51,359 bases of DNA from Roseobacter sp. (GTDB taxonomy: Bacteria > Pseudomonadota > Alphaproteobacteria > Rhodobacterales > Rhodobacteraceae): the NCBI GenBank assembly GCA_024636475.1, contig JAGXHA010000035.1, forward strand, positions 1 to 51,359, given 5' to 3'. Below, piece by piece: positions 50,696 through 51,359 of the stretch. Numbering within the stretch: position 1 is the stretch's first letter; each line of letters opens with the position of its first letter. The position numbers and the translations under genes are program-made. Under the pieces are notes generated by a model, which ran no database searches, was not told the DNA's origin, and saw nothing but the letters and a program-made list of their open reading frames with translations.

Positions 50696-51359
50696 TTATT
50701 CGGCGACGCGGTCTAATTTGACGGGGATCGCGGTTTGCGCCCCAAAGCTATTTTCGAAAAAGGCGTGCCAGTTGTCTCCCATCACACCGTCTGTTGTGGT
50801 CTCGTCCAGACCAGCGGCGCGCAAACCTGCGCGGAGCGCTGCCAGATCACGGTTGTCGTGGAACCATTCGGGCATCGCCGGAAAGCCCGCGTTAGCCGCA
50901 CTGCCCTCGCCGTAATCGATCGTCTTTGTCCAGCGCCCGACACGCATCCATTCAACGATGCTGTCCGGCTGATCCTGACACAGATCTGTGCCGATCCCGA
51001 CACCCGTCGGACCGATCAAATCAACCGCGAGAGCGGCCATGTCACACCATGATTGCAACGTGCAGGCGCTGCCGCCTTTGAGGTGATGTGGATAGGCTGA
51101 TAGCCCCAGAAATCCGCCGCTTTCCCCAAGCGCACGCAGCAGATCATCGGGTTTGTTGCGCAAAGCTGCATGCCAGGATGATGGATTGGCATGGGTGATC
51201 GCGATGGGACGTGTCGAGTGTTCAATGGCTTCCAAGGTGGAGCGTTCTCCAGAATGGCTCATGTCGACCACCAAGCCGACACGGTTCATTTCTGCGACCG
51301 CAGCGCGTCCCATACGTGTCAGGCCGGCATCCTCGTCTTCATAGCACCCCGAGGCGAGC
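50696..51359 (-). CDS. Membrane dipeptidase (peptidase family M19), 5' end beyond the window
   Basis: At least 220 residues are visible, the frame being open to the right edge (SGCYEDEDAGLTRMGRAAVA). Blocks VGLVVDMSHSGERSTLEAIE (metal-ligand His), PIAITHANPSSWHAALRNKPD (second His), and GPTGVGIGTD (the Asp) mark the renal-dipeptidase/M19 zinc hydrolase family. In pseudomonads and Roseobacters an M19 gene commonly lies with glycine betaine or dimethylglycine breakdown genes. It begins the operon dipeptidase, BCCT, 558-aa protein, DUF3726, RidA. Natural substrate unknown. Confidence 0.9.
   Translation of the reverse strand, partial: LASGCYEDEDAGLTRMGRAAVAEMNRVGLVVDMSHSGERSTLEAIEHSTRPIAITHANPSSWHAALRNKPDDLLRALGESGGFLGLSAYPHHLKGGSACTLQSWCDMAALAVDLIGPTGVGIGTDLCQDQPDSIVEWMRVGRWTKTIDYGEGSAANAGFPAMPEWFHDNRDLAALRAGLRAAGLDETTTDGVMGDNWHAFFENSFGAQTAIPVKLDRVAE

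Overview
The window looks like chromosomal DNA of a marine alphaproteobacterium of the Roseobacter group (Rhodobacteraceae). This is inferred from the moderately high GC, the Hint-domain RTX proteins, the GdhA, MOSC and DUF3726 gene types, and the many four-base ATGA operon overlaps. No rRNA, tRNA or CRISPR array was seen. Both ends cut a gene: a universal stress protein on the left and an M19 dipeptidase on the right.

Layout. (1) 1-10.4 kb is a patchwork of single genes: a UspA-type protein, a decayed F1 ATPase alpha-subunit remnant, an M23 peptidase, a flavodoxin-like protein, a small Hint protein, a MOSC protein, an AhpD-like/TetR divergent pair with tandem operators, and gdhA. A transposase fragment closes this stretch. 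(2) 10.4-22.2 kb is a surface and signalling block. It holds a large RTX-Hint protein split by a one-base frameshift and built from four copies of a ~150-residue module, a protein-kinase-like gene, a hybrid histidine kinase with REC and HPt domains, a periplasmic molybdopterin-fold protein, an orphan LuxR-type response regulator, and a three-gene CsgG/HfaB-type locus for a curli- or holdfast-anchor-like fibre. A short palindromic motif built on CTATACG recurs in three promoter regions here. (3) 22.6-36.8 kb is a galactoside utilisation cluster: ABC transporter, alpha-galactosidase (GH36), beta-galactosidase (GH42), sugar dehydrogenase, lactonase, sugar-acid dehydratase, KDGal kinase and KDPGal aldolase (the De Ley-Doudoroff route). 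A divergent IclR regulator and the transporter ATPase complete it, with a KdgR-like operator between them. (4) 36.9-43.1 kb is a nitrate/cyanate-type ABC transporter operon with cyanase. Divergent from it is a PAS-AAA+ activator whose GAFTGA loop is altered, next to two tandem 16-bp inverted repeats. (5) 43.2-46 kb carries two small coiled-coil proteins, a DUF4375-like protein and a Na+/Ca2+ exchanger family protein. (6) 46.2-51.4 kb is a minus-strand operon (M19 dipeptidase, BCCT transporter, unknown 558-residue protein, DUF3726 protein, RidA), probably for uptake and metabolism of a betaine-like compound.

The best candidate for something undescribed is the 10.9-22.2 kb block. There, secreted repeat proteins, a fibre-export lipoprotein and a split phosphorelay lie together and seem to share a DNA motif. 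Joint function is inference. Without tools, family calls rest on recognised motifs and gene order.
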